IMG/VR virus record: IMGVR_UViG_3300033148_002826
Span: 1-38,618 of that record
Source of the DNA: a virus
Length of the DNA: 38,618 nucleotides
Reading direction: 5' to 3' (one strand)
Position numbers and translations under genes: made by a program. Of the stretch, positions 37,317 through 38,618 are shown in pieces. The notes beneath the pieces were generated by a model. The model was not told where the DNA came from. It saw nothing but the letters and a program-made list of their open reading frames with translations, and searched no databases. Positions within the stretch are counted from its first letter, which is position 1. Each line of letters begins with the position of its first letter.

Positions 37317-37678
37317 AACAATATATTACACAAGAGCAATACAATGTTCTCCGTTGGGAGCAAAAGTTAAAAATCCAAAAGTTATTTAAGATAAATCCAT
37401 CTGCTCAAAGAGAAATGGTTAATAATGAAGTCAAGTTTGATGGAGTAGTAGCTTACGATTTAGAAGTTATTAACATAGGTAATATGATAGAAGCTTTAGG
37501 AGATACTTGGGATAGTTATATTAAAAGCTACAAAGTAGATAATCTATGTGATCAGTTATGGGACGCTATTATTGAGATAACTTCTGAAGAAGTTAATACA
37601 ACAAAAGATGTAAAGATACCAGAAGAACCATTGCCAGAATCAGTAGAATTAGTAAAAACTAATGAAAGCAAAAAATGA
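37313..37678 (+). CDS. Hypothetical protein in the head cluster
   Basis: 121 residues, mixed helices (YITQEQYNVLRWEQKLKIQK, LEVINIGNMIEALGDTWDSY) and an acidic flexible tail (IPEEPLPESVELVKTNESKK). ATGA overlaps on both sides show tight coupling with neighbours. No family recognised; a head-assembly role is possible from position. Confidence 0.6.
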   Translation: MKQYITQEQYNVLRWEQKLKIQKLFKINPSAQREMVNNEVKFDGVVAYDLEVINIGNMIEALGDTWDSYIKSYKVDNLCDQLWDAIIEITSEEVNTTKDVKIPEEPLPESVELVKTNESKK

Positions 37679-38025
37679 AAAAGCTGAAAATTAAACTATT
37701 AAATTATATTATTAGACATCTGTTTAATGGTATAACGGAAAATGATGTATTAAGGAATTACAAGGGAAAGTTCTTTATCGGAAGACATGAAGTACCAGAA
37801 GTCAGAATTAAAGCAATGATAGCAGAAGCTAAAGCTATGCAGAAAACAGAGTTATGGGGCTTATTAATAAAAGACATGAAGTTATTGTCAAATCAGAAGA
37901 TGTATGAGCGTTCACAGACCGTAGATGACATGATATTCGGTAAAGCAATGTTGTTTATTACAGAGATATTAGACAAGAAAGTCAAGAACATATCAAATAT
38001 ACAAGATAAAGATTTAAAATACTAG
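37675..38025 (+). CDS. Hypothetical protein before the structured leader
   Basis: 116 residues, basic and helical (LKIKLLNYIIRHLFNGITEN, PEVRIKAMIAEAKAMQKTEL, KAMLFITEILDKKVKNI). Coupled to the previous gene by ATGA overlap. It is the last gene before the pseudoknot-like leader and terminator. In related gene orders a small helical protein between portal and scaffold is common, role unknown. Confidence 0.6.
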   Translation: MKKLKIKLLNYIIRHLFNGITENDVLRNYKGKFFIGRHEVPEVRIKAMIAEAKAMQKTELWGLLIKDMKLLSNQKMYERSQTVDDMIFGKAMLFITEILDKKVKNISNIQDKDLKY

Positions 38026-38051
38026 AATAAAATTAACAATTATGTTATAAA

Positions 38052-38130
38052 GTTAAGTCGCTGACCATGGGTGGTTGAATGTTGCCCCTGGTACTTACAA
38101 AGTTTTCAGCGACTTAACAGTACCAGGTGC
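38052..38130 (+). ncRNA. Pseudoknot-ordered RNA before the scaffold gene
   Basis: GTTAAGTCGCTGA (38052-38064) pairs perfectly, 13 bp, with TCAGCGACTTAAC (38106-38118). GCCCCTGGTACT (38084-38095), in the loop of that stem, pairs with AGTACCAGGTGC (38119-38130), 11 of 12. Arm order is 1-2-1'-2' with no base between 1' and 2', so the stems could stack end to end; loops are 19 and 10 bases. A terminator follows at 38138. Good candidate for a riboswitch, an antitermination site or a nuclease-resistant RNA; a DNA site is also possible. Confidence 0.8.
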
Positions 38131-38137
38131 GACATTG

Positions 38138-38160
38138 AGTCACTTATAGTGGCTTTTTTT
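38138..38160 (+). terminator. Rho-independent terminator before the scaffold gene
   Basis: AGTCACT (38138-38144) pairs with AGTGGCT (38148-38154) with a 3-base loop, followed by T6. It lies 33 bases before the scaffold start, directly after the pseudoknot-like RNA, so it either ends the packaging transcript or acts as an attenuator for the head genes. Confidence 0.8.
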
Positions 38161-38193
38161 AATGTCTGTGCGGACTTTAAACGCATTAATCTT

Positions 38194-38618
38194 ATGGCTG
38201 AAATACAAGATAAGGGGTCTTTAAAAGACGCAGACGAAACTGCTACTTCTCCAGCCCCAGAGGAGGAAACAAACAAAGATGATTCAAAGCTCGGTAAGGA
38301 CGAGTCTAAACTAACAGAATCATCTCAAAACGCTGATGATGCTGGAAGTTCAGAAGCACCAGATGATCCAGTCGTACCATCTGATGATATTGACTACGAG
38401 GCAGAGTACGAAGACGAAAAACAAAAGAGAATAAAAGCTGAAAAGGCTATTGTTAAGCTTAAAAAGCTAAACAAGTCTGACGGTGACGATGAAGATAGTC
38501 CTTTAACTTCTGAAATTATCCAAGAAACCATTAAAAGTGAATTGGATAAGGTTGAAGCACAAAAAGCTGAAGACTTAGTTGACAGCTTTATAGAGGAAAT
38601 GTCTAGTGATGAAAACGA
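38194..38618 (+). CDS. Scaffold-like acidic head protein, N-terminal part
   Basis: Starts at the ATG at 38194 (after CATTAATCTT) and runs off the window; the rest is at 1-433, in the same frame. The N-terminus (MAEIQDKGSLKDADETATSP) and the region up to about residue 75 are disordered and rich in Asp, Glu, Ser and Pro. A helix follows (DEKQKRIKAEKAIVKLKKLN). A long acidic disordered start and a helical end are usual for scaffolding proteins. Expression probably depends on passing the terminator at 38138. Confidence 0.6.
   Translation, partial: MAEIQDKGSLKDADETATSPAPEEETNKDDSKLGKDESKLTESSQNADDAGSSEAPDDPVVPSDDIDYEAEYEDEKQKRIKAEKAIVKLKKLNKSDGDDEDSPLTSEIIQETIKSELDKVEAQKAEDLVDSFIEEMSSDEN
38505..38618. 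repeat. Direct terminal repeat (right copy)
   Basis: Identical to 1-114. It most likely reflects the overlap of a circular contig rather than a true terminal repeat, because it lies within a gene and is very short. Confidence 0.95.

Overview
The window is one complete, circular genome of a small tailed phage (about 38.5 kb of unique sequence, AT-rich), opened inside a structural gene. The first 114 bases are repeated exactly at the end (38505-38618), so the gene that begins at 38194 runs on into 1-433. Nearly every gene lies on the + strand; the one clear exception is a tiny membrane-protein gene at 17240-17377. TAA, TAG and TGA are all used as stops, so the standard bacterial code applies. 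Starts are mostly preceded by AT-rich stretches such as AAATAATAATATG rather than a Shine-Dalgarno sequence. Three very good sigma70-type promoters, a lysin with a peptidoglycan-binding domain and a holin-like protein point to a bacterial host. The host itself is not identifiable; an uncultivated lineage that starts translation without Shine-Dalgarno is an inference. No long tape-measure protein, integrase, DNA polymerase or helicase was seen. The layout suggests a podovirus-like, lytic or episomal phage that depends on host replication.

Layout. Packaging and head (32043-1903): small terminase, large terminase split by an intein, portal, zincin-like protein, two unknowns, a structured leader with terminator, scaffold-like protein, head decoration-like protein and major capsid protein. 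Tail, fibre and ejection proteins (2264-17251): beta-helix protein, fibre-like proteins with signal or anchor sequences, nozzle/adaptor-like proteins, appendage protein, coiled-coil protein and a 1154-residue internal protein. Lysis (17440-19502): membrane/coiled-coil protein, papain-like lysin with PG-binding domain, holin-like protein. A large structured RNA and two terminators (20256-20672) separate this from the replication and recombination region. That region has a DnaD-like initiator, tRNA-like RNA, HTH protein, Sak4-like ATPase, RecB/Cas4-like nuclease, ssDNA-binding-like protein and NinB-like protein. An accessory stretch follows (25670-31227), with many tiny genes, two tandem-repeat solenoid proteins, HNH genes and decayed genes.

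What stands out. (1) A class 3 intein with a LAGLIDADG endonuclease sits inside the Walker A motif of the large terminase. (2) At least five leaders or intergenic regions carry two inverted repeats in interleaved (pseudoknot) order: 19526, 20718, 23190, 28952 and 38052. Four precede a gene start or overlap a terminator, which suggests a shared style of RNA-based control. (3) Two long structured noncoding or poorly coding islands flank the lysis region (17716-18140 and 20256-20640). (4) At least four different mobile-type nucleases are present, and one homing endonuclease lies between a dead NinG-like fragment and its intact paralogue. (5) Two neighbouring solenoid genes are built from near-identical 18-base and 15-base DNA repeats.

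How the parts work together. Early expression probably starts at the TTGACA promoters at 20681 and 22592, driving initiation, recombination (Sak4, nuclease, SSB-like, NinB) and accessory genes. A third promoter at 31248, with an attenuator directly before the first start codon, feeds the packaging genes. Further structured leaders (38052 before the scaffold and capsid) may set head protein dosage. All functional names rest on motifs read by eye; no database search was run.
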